64,000 nucleotides of DNA, taken from NCBI GenBank assembly GCA_964464595.1, contig CAYXGW010000004.1, positions 62,001 through 126,000 of the forward strand, written 5' to 3'. This DNA is from JADFJB01 sp964464595. Lineage in GTDB: Bacteria > Zhuqueibacterota > JdFR-76 > DREG01. Below the pieces are notes generated by a model. That model searched no databases and had not been told where the DNA came from. It saw only the letters and a program-made list of their open reading frames with translations. Both the position numbers and the translations under genes were made by a program. This document shows positions 48,101-57,666 of the stretch, in pieces (position 1 is the first letter of the stretch; every line of letters begins with the position of its first letter).

Positions 48101-49680
48101 CTTCGGTGAGTGATTTAATTGTTCCCAGGGTTGTCGGCGTCAATCCGGATGGTCTGAAAAAAGACGATCCGGTACGTATTTCGATTGACGTGCCCTATTT
48201 CAATGCCACTACCAGCAACACCAAGATCAGGTTTCCGGGAGGCACCGAAGATGTTGTTCCTGATAATATTACCCCGGTCAACGCACCGAACTTGACCCAT
48301 GTGCTGGTTTCTAAAATCCCTGAAAATTTGCAGGAAGGTCCTGTGAAAGTAACCATTACAGTGGAAGACAATCAGAAGGTTGAATTCGAAGGCGGCATTC
48401 TGCAGCTTGCCGAGAAAATCCCCTATGCGGGGAACTTTACGGTGACTAATTTTCAGATTGACGAAGGAGGGGGCGGTGGCCTGGTAAATAGAACACCCCC
48501 CGCCGGGAAGAATGTGCTGCCACTCCGTTTCACACTGAACAAAACAATTGCCCAGGACAATGGCCAGTCTATTGATGTGTATTTTCTGACTGCCCCCATT
48601 GAAAATACTTACCTGGCTATATTTGGGCCCACATTTACTTCAGAACTCAATAACGATTCACTGAATTTCCTGATTGAAGATGCTATTAAAGTAAGTCTCG
48701 AATTAGACCCCGGAATGCAGAAGTTGCGGGGCACATACAACTTCAATTTAGCCAATATTTTCATTGTGGAAATGGATATAGCGGCTGACAAATCGAGCAT
48801 GGTGGATGGATTTAACGGCGTGTTTGCCGGCAGGCCGAAGTTCGAAAGCACGAGCGGGGACGAGATCGATGTTGAGGGTATCGAGGATGCGATTGAAAAA
48901 CAGTTTTCTTTCCCCTTCGGCTTTGTGCAGGTTGACGATTTGGTGGCTCTCACAGAAGTTGACGAACAAGGTGATTCCGAATCTGAGATTGCCCTGGCAA
49001 AGCTCCTTCAACCCTCTCGTGCAATGAGGATGTTGAAAGCTGTAAATCTTCAATCAGACACCTACCTCATTTTGAGTTATTTCGTAGCCCCGGCAAGCGG
49101 AAATATGGTTACCTATCTCATCGATGAGTCAGTGTTGCGGCCTGACGAGCCGGACATGACCGAACCGGACTCTTTCTTCCGATTTGATTTCACCAAGGGC
49201 GACGAACAGGTTACCGGCGACATCCTTATTCATATCGAGAGGTTTGAAACGGATGAAAACAACATGGATGTTCTTAAAAAATCGGATATCAATCTTAGTT
49301 ATCTCGGGCAGCAGCAAAACGAGGACGAGGACAATGTCAACATCGTCGCTATCAACCCCACTCCGGAGCTGGGTTTTCCGGGTGTAGCAGGAAATACGGT
49401 TGTAATGAAAAAAGTAAACGTCTACTACAATTACGCCTCGGGAGACGTTGGAAGCATTGTTCTGCGGGCATTTAAGAACAACGATCCGGGCATGGTATTG
49501 GCGGAGGATATGAAACCGATCGTCTTTGCCACCAGGCACTCCGGTTTCGTAGTGTTCGAAGCGTTCTCTATCCCCAACGTTACACAGGATGTAACGACGA
49601 TTTCTATCGTGGCCGGGATAAAACCTGCCGGTGCAACCGTCTTTATAGCGGAAAGCCCGGTGATTAGTTATTCGAGGTAA
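45139..49680 (+). CDS. Dockerin-bearing subtilisin-like protease, with in-frame TGA in the signal peptide
   Basis: The frame opens at ATG 45139 with a signal peptide (MKVKPAKIVFFLFIYFVF), then TGA at 45193-45195, then SNTAAQQDSLL and a dockerin with two calcium loops: DVDGNGLIEIFD and DLDSDGSIGRND (45283-45425). The only later start in frame is TTG 45301, which would cut the first loop in half, so the gene logically begins upstream. Next come two IPT/TIG domains (about residues 110-280), a propeptide-like segment (290-400) and a peptidase S8 domain with Asp433 (VAVIDGG), His484 (DSHGTQVSG), Asn573 and Ser648 (VTSFAAPLVSG), numbering the TGA as one residue. About 700 beta-rich residues follow. 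No sorting domain. TGA is a normal stop in neighbouring genes, so this is read-through, a point mutation or an assembly error. Confidence 0.8.
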
Positions 49681-49797
49681 TCGAAGCACACAGAGAGGTG
49701 TGGAAATTTGAGGCGTCGGAGCGAATAAAGTCGAATGATAAAAATTTTAAAAATCATGCAAATTCTATTAACATCAAAAATAATCAAAAACTGAATA

Positions 49798-51534
49798 ATG
49801 AGAATACCAATGATTAAAAAGCGCAATAACATATTTAAAGGCATTTTAATTGTGAGTCTGTTTTGGTGCAATATCGTATTCGGCCAGAATACAACTCTGA
49901 CTGTAGAAAATGCATCAGGGCCGCCCGGGAGCGTCAATAACATTCTCTCGATCTCCCTGGAAAACCAGGAAACGGTAACCGGCCTGATGTTTAAACTGAA
50001 CTACGATCCGGCCATTCTTATTCCTGCAAATGTTTCTACAGCCAATCGCACCCAGGACCAATCAGGATTGGGTTTCAGTATGCCTGCAGATGGTGAGCTG
50101 TTAATCACCCTGTTCGATTTTGATGGAAATAACATTTCGCCATCATCCGGCGATATTTTACAAATTTCATTCCAGATTTCGGCCACTGCTGCCCCGGGGC
50201 AGACGCCAATTACCCTAACCGAAACGGCGCTTTCCAGCACAACTTATCAAGCGATATCCACAACAGTGCAAAATGGCTCCTTCGAGGTAACCGCTACACA
50301 AGTTTTGCAGCCGCCATTAAATCTAACTGCGGAGAATGTCAGCGGGAATGTCAAATTGAATTGGGAAAGTCCAGGATCTATTACCAATGGGACTGAACTC
50401 AGCTTCGATGATGGTACCTTTGAGAACTCTCTTGGTTTTAACGACGGTCAAGGCGAGTTGGTAAACGGGCCATTCGTTCCTCCGGCTTATCCTGCAACAC
50501 TTACAGCTGCAAGATTTATAACAGATGGCAGCCAGCTCGGTGACCTGGTTTTTCTGACAGTATACGTGGATTCCTCAGGCACTGCAACCCGCCCGGAAGA
50601 AACCGATTACGATGATTTTACCGACGATATAACCATTGAGAGCGACTCGGTATTCCAAACTGTGGATATGTCAGATCTTGAAATAAAACTTCCGCAAGGG
50701 AGTAGTTTTTTTGTCGGTGTTTTTCAAATTGAAGATGATAATATGAGCCTTGGTTTGGATGAGGATGCTCCGGATGGCAATGCATTTTTTGGTGATGGCT
50801 TTGTTTTTTCACCCTTGACTGCTGCGAACTTTCATGGCGTGCTTGGCATACGAGCAATTGTTGATGTTTCGAATTCCGGTAACGCATCACCGAAAATTGT
50901 CGAGTTGAAGCCGCGTGCAGTAGATTTCAAACAAAAACCAACCGTAAGTGTAAGGCACAAACCTTCGGTATCGTCTGAGCATTCTTCTTTTCAAAAAATC
51001 CTAAACAAGACACAAAGTGGTCCGCTATCGTTTAACATTTATCGTTCCACTTCACCGAATGCTGCGAGGACCGGAACCTTGATTGCAAATGTGGATGGCA
51101 GCACTACTACATTCGAAGATTTATCCCCGCCGGTCGCAACCCAGTATTACCAGGTAACGGCCAAGTATGATGTGGGCGAAAGCCTTCCATCCAACGAAGT
51201 AAGTGTGGTCATAACCTCTGTCGGCCCGGTTACCACTCAAACTATTCCTGAAACCTTTGCGTTATTGCAAAATTATCCCAACCCATTTAATCCGACAACT
51301 GAGATCAGCTATAACATTCCATCTGGGTTTCAAGAAACAGTAACGTTGACAATCTACGACCTTTCCGGCAAGAAAATCCGAACACTAGTTAATCAAAAAC
51401 AGGGAGTTGGCTCATACCAGGTTCTTTGGAATGGCACAAACGACCTGGGACAACCAATGGCTAGCGGCGTGTTTATGTATAAATTACAAGCTGGTTCATT
51501 TAGCCAGAGTCGTAAAATGTTGTTGTTGAAGTAG
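49798..51534 (+). CDS. Cohesin-domain protein with split fibronectin III and sorting domain
   Basis: 578 residues. Signal peptide to about residue 29 (LFWCNIVFGQ). Residues 32-165 form a cohesin domain: VENASGPPGSVNNILSISL, GLMFKLNYDPAIL, SGDILQISFQ, QNGSFEV. Residues 172-192 (PPLNLTA...VKLNWESP) start a fibronectin III domain that resumes at about 410 (FNIYRSTSPN, YYQVTAKYDVGES), with a 220-residue beta domain between. The last 100 residues are the sorting domain (NYPNPFNP, IYDLSGKK, GVFMYKLQAG, KMLLLK). It starts 117 bases after the dockerin protease, so it could display that protease at the surface. An ATG four codons later is an alternative start. Confidence 0.82.
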   Translation: MRIPMIKKRNNIFKGILIVSLFWCNIVFGQNTTLTVENASGPPGSVNNILSISLENQETVTGLMFKLNYDPAILIPANVSTANRTQDQSGLGFSMPADGELLITLFDFDGNNISPSSGDILQISFQISATAAPGQTPITLTETALSSTTYQAISTTVQNGSFEVTATQVLQPPLNLTAENVSGNVKLNWESPGSITNGTELSFDDGTFENSLGFNDGQGELVNGPFVPPAYPATLTAARFITDGSQLGDLVFLTVYVDSSGTATRPEETDYDDFTDDITIESDSVFQTVDMSDLEIKLPQGSSFFVGVFQIEDDNMSLGLDEDAPDGNAFFGDGFVFSPLTAANFHGVLGIRAIVDVSNSGNASPKIVELKPRAVDFKQKPTVSVRHKPSVSSEHSSFQKILNKTQSGPLSFNIYRSTSPNAARTGTLIANVDGSTTTFEDLSPPVATQYYQVTAKYDVGESLPSNEVSVVITSVGPVTTQTIPETFALLQNYPNPFNPTTEISYNIPSGFQETVTLTIYDLSGKKIRTLVNQKQGVGSYQVLWNGTNDLGQPMASGVFMYKLQAGSFSQSRKMLLLK

Positions 51535-51636
51535 GGTTGGGTTTGTAAAGCCAAAGCTGTCACTGTATTGAAGTGATCTAAAAAGGAAAGACAAAATGAC
51601 CCGGAGATCCAAATCTTAAATTAAGGAGAAATAACC

Positions 51637-53628
51637 ATGAAAAATGCAACTCTGAGTTTAACCTGTTTAGTATTATTGGTTGTGTCTCTAACGCCGCAGC
51701 TCTCGCACGCACAGACTGGCACCCCGAAACTGGTGCTTCGGGAAATCATACATGGAATTCCCGGGGGCTGGCCCAAATATGATAGACCTCCCGATAAGAT
51801 AGAACTAAACGCCAACAACGGATTTGTTGAATTTAGCAGAGAGTGGCGGCCCAAAGGCACCATCGAATCATACCGATTTACTTATCAATTCGATCGAGAT
51901 ATGAATGTCCTCGAATTTTCAAGTGAATATCCTTTCGAAATTAATCTCAAACCGCTGACCGAGCCACACACTCCTTTAACTAGTCCACCACATGGAATAG
52001 GTACACACGACGATGGGAATATTTCTTACTTAAAAACTAAGCTGATTAAAGACAAGCAGTGGAAATATCCCGAAACCAGAGGGTATTGGATTGGTGGAGG
52101 AAGTCCCAACGTTTATGCCTATTCCGGCACCTATAATTCTCCTGTGGGACCTCATAGGTCAAAATTCGTTACCAAATTCCCCCCTGGAAAGACGGACAGC
52201 AGAAGACATACATGGATGTATTTCAAAATAGTCGCAGCTGGACCAGGTTACAAAAATGGATTTGCTTACGATTTAATTTTCGTTTACGAACGGCTGGACT
52301 CATATGATCAGGTGGTCACAGGTACGATCACAGCCAAGGGTACGGACACAGGATCAGATGGGACTATAATGCTTCCACCAGACATCCCATTCGTCCAGCT
52401 CCCGCCGCCTGGCGGTGCGGGTATGGGCGACTGGAAAGTGGATTACGGCAAATATGAAGTGGATGGCGGCGTCATTAATGCCAGCCCGGCAGGCGATGGT
52501 AAAACCAGCTATTACATCGCGCCTGGCGCTTTTATTGGAAACTGGAGCGGCCGACGCGGTTTGGTCTTTGACAAAAAGAGCTGGGGTGGCACCTATTACG
52601 GCCCGGACTCTTACGCAGCCTATGGCGATGTTGTCATCAAAAGCGGAAACAAGAGTGCACGTTACGACATTAACCGCGACCATTCCAAAAACTGGCGAAC
52701 CTACCGGATAGCGCTCTCGGATCGCGGTTGGATATTTTCCGGTGGCGCCACGTCACTAGCCGATATTGTGCCCAATGTCACAGAGTTAAAAATCCGCGCC
52801 GAATACGGTGCCGGTACCGACTATTCGGCACTTCGCCGCGTCAAGTTTGCGTACGGCGCGGCAGGAACAACCCCTATGACCCATGGGGGGGTCACGGACC
52901 AAACACAAGAACAACCCGAATCAACCACAAACGCGACTACCTCAATAGCGAGGGTCACCTGGGACCAGATCCTCAGCGGTAAGTGGGGCAGCTCGACCGG
53001 CAAGGGCTACGAGCTGAAAAGCGGCGACTTCTTTCGTAACGGCTATATTAACATGCGACTGAGCTGCCGGCAGAACATTGAGAAGAGGACGGTCACTCCG
53101 GTGTTCGACTGCAGCGGCGAAAGGTACAACAACAAGGGCGAGGCCCAGGGGGCGTACGAGGGCAAGCTCTACTTCCTACGGGGAGAGAAGTGGTACCTCG
53201 AAGGGAAGTACAACTACGACAGCAAGCCGGATTCCTGGTACGGGTGGAACTTCAGCAAGAAGGACGCGTCGATCACGCAAATTGGCGCCGGCTATGCAAC
53301 GATAAGCCCAGGCCTGACTGCCGCCGAGATCCTGAACGGCCAGTGGGGCAGTTCGACCGGCAAAGGCTACGAGTTGAAAAACGGCGACTTCCATCGTAAC
53401 GGCTATATTAACATGCGACTGAGTTGCCGGCAGAACCTCGAGAAGAGGACGGTCACTCCGGTGTTCGACTGCAGCGGCGACTGGTACAACAGCAAGGGCG
53501 AGGCCGAGGGTGCGTACGAAGGTAAGCTCTACTTCCTACGGGGAGAGAAGTGGCACCTCGAAGGGAAGTACAAATACGACAGCCACCCGGATTCCTGGTA
53601 CGCGTGGAACTTCAGCAAGAAGAAATAG
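51637..53628 (+). CDS. Secreted protein with Laminin-B-like domain and duplicated C-terminal module
   Basis: 663 residues with AAGGAG and a clear signal peptide (LVLLVVSLTPQLSHAQ). Residues about 280-410 resemble a Laminin IV type B domain (SYYIAPGAFIGNWSG, YGDVVIKSG, RTYRIALSDRGW). Residues 430-663 are two near-identical modules (GKWGSSTGKGYELK, NMRLSCRQN, TVTPVFDCSG, LYFLRGEKW), each with two Cys, encoded by a 308-base unit at a 360-base period. This end is clearly GC-richer than the rest of the gene. The stop codon abuts a fragment copied from the cohesin gene, so the C-terminal modules look spliced in and a native sorting domain may have been lost. Confidence 0.75.
   Translation: MKNATLSLTCLVLLVVSLTPQLSHAQTGTPKLVLREIIHGIPGGWPKYDRPPDKIELNANNGFVEFSREWRPKGTIESYRFTYQFDRDMNVLEFSSEYPFEINLKPLTEPHTPLTSPPHGIGTHDDGNISYLKTKLIKDKQWKYPETRGYWIGGGSPNVYAYSGTYNSPVGPHRSKFVTKFPPGKTDSRRHTWMYFKIVAAGPGYKNGFAYDLIFVYERLDSYDQVVTGTITAKGTDTGSDGTIMLPPDIPFVQLPPPGGAGMGDWKVDYGKYEVDGGVINASPAGDGKTSYYIAPGAFIGNWSGRRGLVFDKKSWGGTYYGPDSYAAYGDVVIKSGNKSARYDINRDHSKNWRTYRIALSDRGWIFSGGATSLADIVPNVTELKIRAEYGAGTDYSALRRVKFAYGAAGTTPMTHGGVTDQTQEQPESTTNATTSIARVTWDQILSGKWGSSTGKGYELKSGDFFRNGYINMRLSCRQNIEKRTVTPVFDCSGERYNNKGEAQGAYEGKLYFLRGEKWYLEGKYNYDSKPDSWYGWNFSKKDASITQIGAGYATISPGLTAAEILNGQWGSSTGKGYELKNGDFHRNGYINMRLSCRQNLEKRTVTPVFDCSGDWYNSKGEAEGAYEGKLYFLRGEKWHLEGKYKYDSHPDSWYAWNFSKKK
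52961..53268 (+). repeat. Intragenic tandem duplication, unit 1
   Basis: Aligns without gaps to 53321-53628 at an offset of 360 bases with few substitutions, so the duplication is recent. GC-rich. Confidence 0.88.
53321..53628 (+). repeat. Intragenic tandem duplication, unit 2
   Basis: Second copy of 52961-53268; ends exactly at the stop codon. Confidence 0.88.
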
Positions 53629-53871
53629 GGAGTAGCTTTTTTGTCGGTGTTTTTCAAATTGAAGAAGATAATATGAACCTTGGTTTGGATGAGGATGCTC
53701 CGGATGGCAATGCAATTTTTGGTGATAGCTTTCGTTTTTCATTTTTGACTGCTGCGAACCTTTTGGCGTGCTTAGCATACGAGCAATTGTTGATGTTTCC
53801 AATTCCGATAACGCACCAAATTACAAGCCGGTTCGTTTAACCGGGCCCGCAAGATGTTGTTATTAAAGTAG
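53629..53871 (+). pseudogene. Collapsed fragment of the cohesin/sorting-domain gene
   Basis: Bases 53628-53820 match 50698-50889 of the cohesin gene (SSFFVGVFQIEEDN, LGLDEDAPDGNA), with a one-base loss near 53760 shifting the frame. The match then jumps over about 590 bases and resumes at KLQAGSFNRARKMLLLK plus stop, equal to the end of the cohesin gene (51481-51534). It is an internally deleted duplicate, not a functional gene, but it keeps the terminal residues of a sorting domain. Confidence 0.85.
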
Positions 53872-54034
53872 GGGTGTAATAAAAGTACGGATGAATTGTC
53901 TTTTAGGTTTTATGGACATTTTCCTTTATAAAATTTGCTTCTTTAAATGAGTTTTTATATTTACATTGATAATTATAATTACATTAAGTACAAAAGAATA
54001 ATCATAACAAACACTATTCAAAAAAGGAATCCAC

Positions 54035-54604
54035 TTGAAGATTCATTTATCAAAACGTAGAATTATTTTAGATGGCTTGATTCTTAGCTCAGCGTTTATG
54101 TTTGTTGCATTTATGGGGTTATATATTGATGCCAGGTTATGGATCCAGGATTATCCTCCGGAAATCCAGGCAGTGGTAGGTGAATCATTTGTTGCTCCGG
54201 TTTATGGAAGTGTAATCTTTGGACTTATATTTATTGGCATTGTGTTTGGTGGATTACTCATTTCAAATCATTTATTGAAAAAAGAATTGGGGAATCGATT
54301 TTCGTTCTCAACTTCCTTTGTGCATACATTCATTTTATTTTGGATTATCAACGCTGCCGATGTGTTTATTCTCGATTGGCTGATTTTTGTTACTATTCAA
54401 CCGGATTTTGTTATCCTGCCTGGTACCGAAGGAATGGCCGAATATAAGGATTATTATTTTCATTTTAAAGGCAGTTTTCTGAGTTGGACGCCCTGGCTGG
54501 GTGCTATTATCATTAGCGGGATTATTGCTGGAATTTCGAACATTAAAAAAAGACCCATTAAAAAATCTGAAAAAAAGTTTATCAAGGAGAGTTATCCATG
54601 TTAA
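54035..54604 (+). CDS. Integral membrane protein, unknown
   Basis: 189 residues from a TTG start with AAGGA six bases upstream. Four membrane helices are evident (about 12-32, 57-77, 97-120, 155-172), with charged loops and a Lys-rich C-terminal tail. No family recognised. It overlaps the S9 peptidase gene by seven bases, so the two are coexpressed; a role in the same envelope process is possible but unproven. Confidence 0.65.
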   Translation: MKIHLSKRRIILDGLILSSAFMFVAFMGLYIDARLWIQDYPPEIQAVVGESFVAPVYGSVIFGLIFIGIVFGGLLISNHLLKKELGNRFSFSTSFVHTFILFWIINAADVFILDWLIFVTIQPDFVILPGTEGMAEYKDYYFHFKGSFLSWTPWLGAIIISGIIAGISNIKKRPIKKSEKKFIKESYPC

Positions 54605-56655
54605 TTAAAATGAAATTTGTTTTAGCCTGTTTATCAGTATTCCTACCTATTGTCATAATTGCCGGGTTACCGGTAAACAACAATAATGACAAAACATTTC
54701 AACCCATTGATGTCTTCCAGCTTGAATATGCCTCTGATCCGCAAATCTCACCGGATGGTAAGAAAATTGTCTATGTACGCAATTTTATGGATATTATGAC
54801 CGACCGGCGGCGCTCCAATCTCTGGATTATCAGTTATGATGGCACTAATCATCGGCCGCTTACCACCGGCAACGAAAACGATTCTTCTCCACGCTGGTCC
54901 CCTGATGGCAGCAAACTTCTATATGTTTCCAGTTCGGATGGATCCAGGCAGCTTTACTTGCGCTGGATGGACACCGGACAAACCGCTAAGCTTACAAACC
55001 TGACCAGCTCCCCGGCTGGCTTTTCCTGGTCGCCAAACGGAAAGTGGATCGCTTTTTCCATGATGATTCTTAAATCAGCTAAACCGTTCGCAAAAATGCC
55101 GGCAAAACCAAAAGACGCTAAATGGGCAAAACCTGCAAGAGTGATGGATAAACTGCAATATCGTGCAGATGGCAGGGGATATCTTGAAGATGGCTACAGG
55201 CATTTATTTGTATTATCTGCTGAAGGTGGAACGCCAAGACAAATAACTTCCGGTGATTTCAATCATGGCGCTACACCCGCCTGGACAAACGATGGCAAGA
55301 CATTAATTTTTTCGGCCAACCGCCATATTGGCTGGGAGTATGATCCGATTAATTCAGAAGTCTACGAAGTATCTTTAGCGGATGGTGTGATAAAAGCCCT
55401 GACAAATCGACAAGGACCAGATGGGAACCCGGTTGTCTCTCCCGATGGCAAAAAAATCGCTTATCTCGGCTTTGATGACCAACTGCACGGTTACCATATC
55501 ACCCGGCTCTACGTGATGAATCGAGACGGCAGCGGCAGCAAATTGATCACCGGTGATTTTGACCGCAGGGTACAACGACTTAATTGGAGCGGTGACGGCA
55601 AAGACATTTATTTTCAATATGATGACCAGGGTGACACAAAAATAGCAATGACAAACCTGGATGGTAAAATACAGGATTTAACGGCAAACGTCGGCGGGCT
55701 CTCTTTGGGACGGCCTTATTCCGGCGGCATTTATTCTGTTGCGAAAACCGGACACATAGCATTTACTTACTCGCAACCGGATCGTCCTGCTGATGTGGCT
55801 GTCACCCGGAAAGGCTTTTCGAATGCAAATAGAATTACCAGCTTGAATGAAGATCTAATGGGACATAAAACATTAGGTACAATTGAAGAAATCTGGTATG
55901 AATCTTCACACGATGGCCGTAAAATTCATGGCTGGATCTGCAAACCGCCAGGTTTCGATCCCGGTAAAAAATATCCGTTAATCCTGGAAATCCATGGCGG
56001 TCCGTTTGCCAACTACGGAAATCGTTTTGCTGCTGAAATCCAGTTATATGCTGCGGCCGGTTATGTCGTGCTTTATACGAATCCCAGGGGAAGCTCCAGT
56101 TACGGCAAAGAATTTGGCAATTTAATCCACCATGCCTATCCCGGCGATGATTATTTCGATTTGGTCTCCGGCGTAGATGCGGTCATCAAAAAAGGCTACA
56201 TCGATGAAGACAACCTGTTCATCACCGGCGGCAGCGGTGGCGGTGTTTTGACCAGTTGGACCATAGGCAGAACCGACCGTTTCCGTGCGGCAGTGGTGCA
56301 GAAACCGGTTATCAATTGGTACAGCTTTGTGTTGACAGAAGACAACACCGGGTTCTTTTATAAATATTGGTTCCCGGGTTTTCCCTGGGATCATGCGGAA
56401 CATTATTTAAAACGCTCGCCACTCTCTTTGGTTGGCAACGTCTCCACGCCAACTATGCTCATTAACGGAGAAGCGGATTATCGTACGCCTATTTCAGAAG
56501 CTGAGCAGTACTACATGGCGTTAAAATTAAGGAAAATCGACGCTATGTTGGTTCGTATTCCGGATGCTTCTCATGGAATTGCTGCCCGGCCAAGCAACCT
56601 GATTGCCAAAGTAGCTCATATTTTGGAGTGGTTTGAGAAGTATAGAACGGAATGA
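54598..56655 (+). CDS. Prolyl oligopeptidase family (S9) peptidase, exported
   Basis: 685 residues; AAGGAGA precedes ATG 54598. Signal peptide, then a TolB/DPP-like propeller (50-420) with repeated SPDGKKI, WSPDGSKLLYV, WTNDGKTLIFSA, WSGDGKDIYF blades. The alpha/beta-hydrolase domain (430-685) has EIHGGPFANYG, TNPRGSSSYG, nucleophile Ser546 in TGGSGGG, acid Asp in INGEADYRTP and His in PDASHGI. This is the layout of S9C acylaminoacyl-peptidase/dipeptidyl-peptidase-like enzymes that degrade short peptides, here in the periplasm. Confidence 0.92.
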   Translation: MLIKMKFVLACLSVFLPIVIIAGLPVNNNNDKTFQPIDVFQLEYASDPQISPDGKKIVYVRNFMDIMTDRRRSNLWIISYDGTNHRPLTTGNENDSSPRWSPDGSKLLYVSSSDGSRQLYLRWMDTGQTAKLTNLTSSPAGFSWSPNGKWIAFSMMILKSAKPFAKMPAKPKDAKWAKPARVMDKLQYRADGRGYLEDGYRHLFVLSAEGGTPRQITSGDFNHGATPAWTNDGKTLIFSANRHIGWEYDPINSEVYEVSLADGVIKALTNRQGPDGNPVVSPDGKKIAYLGFDDQLHGYHITRLYVMNRDGSGSKLITGDFDRRVQRLNWSGDGKDIYFQYDDQGDTKIAMTNLDGKIQDLTANVGGLSLGRPYSGGIYSVAKTGHIAFTYSQPDRPADVAVTRKGFSNANRITSLNEDLMGHKTLGTIEEIWYESSHDGRKIHGWICKPPGFDPGKKYPLILEIHGGPFANYGNRFAAEIQLYAAAGYVVLYTNPRGSSSYGKEFGNLIHHAYPGDDYFDLVSGVDAVIKKGYIDEDNLFITGGSGGGVLTSWTIGRTDRFRAAVVQKPVINWYSFVLTEDNTGFFYKYWFPGFPWDHAEHYLKRSPLSLVGNVSTPTMLINGEADYRTPISEAEQYYMALKLRKIDAMLVRIPDASHGIAARPSNLIAKVAHILEWFEKYRTE

Positions 56656-56719
56656 AAACTAATATATCGCATTCAATCCCCGGAGTTTTATAAACCCCGG
56701 AGATTTCTGTCAAGAAAAA

Positions 56720-56961
56720 ATGAAGAAGAAATCTATAGAAGCTAAAGACTTCGATCGCAAATTCAAAAATGGCGATGATATAATTGAATACTTAGATTTG
56801 GACAAAGTCTTAAGGCCAAAACAAGAACAAAAACGTGTAAATGTAGATTTCCAATCTGGATGATCCAGCAATTGGATAGGGAAGCTATGAAATTAGGTGT
56901 TACTCGACAATCAATTATAAAAATGTGGCTTGCGGAACGATTAAAAGAATCTACAATTTAG
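56720..56961 (+). pseudogene. BrnA-like (ribbon-helix-helix) antitoxin gene, frameshifted
   Basis: From ATG 56720 the frame reads MKKKSIEAKDFDRKF to KRVNVDFQSG and stops. Adding one T to the TTT near 56852 lets it continue as VNVDFPIWMIQQLDREA then TRQSIIKMWLAERL to TAG at 56961, giving 80 residues, the right size and signature for CopG/BrnA-type antitoxins. No BrnT toxin gene is upstream, so even if intact it would be an orphan antitoxin. Confidence 0.75.
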
Positions 56962-57036
56962 CATCCAGCATCAAGTATCAAGTTCCAATAATTTTCCATC
57001 CGTCATTTGCTTCAACATGAAAGCCTTGCATATAAG
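56961..57036 (+). repeat. Dispersed intergenic repeat, family 2, copy 1
   Basis: Begins with CCAGCATC/AAGTATC microrepeats, then AATTTTCCATC, CGTCATTTGC, and CCTTGCA. Related copies lie at 60141-60180 and 61799-61851. Confidence 0.65.
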
Positions 57037-57560
57037 ATTTCACAAGACTCTGCCCAAACCAATGAAGGTTTTCCCATATTTTTGAGTGGTTTGAGAAGTA
57101 TAGAACAAATTTGGAAATAGTAAATAAAGGATCATTTTAGGAGAAGCAAACCCTCGAATCCCTGCACCACGACAATAAGGAAAGATTACGGAAAACCTAG
57201 CTAGTTAAGTGAGTAAAGCAACCTCATGTAGAATGAAAATTTATTGTGGGGAAGATTCTAAATAGGGATTGGAAAGGAGAATCTTGAGAAAGTAAGTTTC
57301 GGGAAAGTTACCTTTTTAATCGGTCAATCAAAAAGAATCTCTTCTGATTTATTACACTTATTAACATCATTATTTTCAACAACTTCTAACCCCAACAATA
57401 CCCCGAATAAACATCATTTAAACTGAGATCTTCAATATTTACCATTACAATTTTTGTGAGAAATTCAATAATTGTGAGTGTTTTTATAATATATAAATAG
57501 CCGCAAATTTGTAAACACCAAGTTTAATTTTCATTTCAAATCGGAAAGGAGGTAAATTGA
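57037..57560. other. 524-base intergenic stretch
   Basis: No gene. One dyad AAGATTCT / AGAATCTT spans roughly 57252-57287. The end holds an AT-rich promoter-like segment and the strong AAAGGAGGT site at 57545-57553. Confidence 0.4.
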
Positions 57561-57626
57561 TTGATTTGGGAAACCCAAAAGTTTCTAATTTATGCGAAAA
57601 AATTAGGCAGAATAAACTATAGTTAA
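57561..57626 (+). CDS. Possible 21-residue leader peptide
   Basis: A perfect AAAGGAGGT (57545-57553) lies seven bases before TTG 57561, opening a 21-codon frame (MIWETQKFLIYAKKLGRI and on) ending at 57626. An overlapping TTG at 57557 gives another 21-codon frame but is only three bases from the ribosome site. It precedes the 57667 gene by 40 bases. May be a small protein or a translation-leader; weakly supported. Confidence 0.3.
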   Translation: MIWETQKFLIYAKKLGRINYS

Positions 57627-57666
57627 GCGGTTCAGGTTACACAAACAGCTAGAGGCAATCCGTCAC

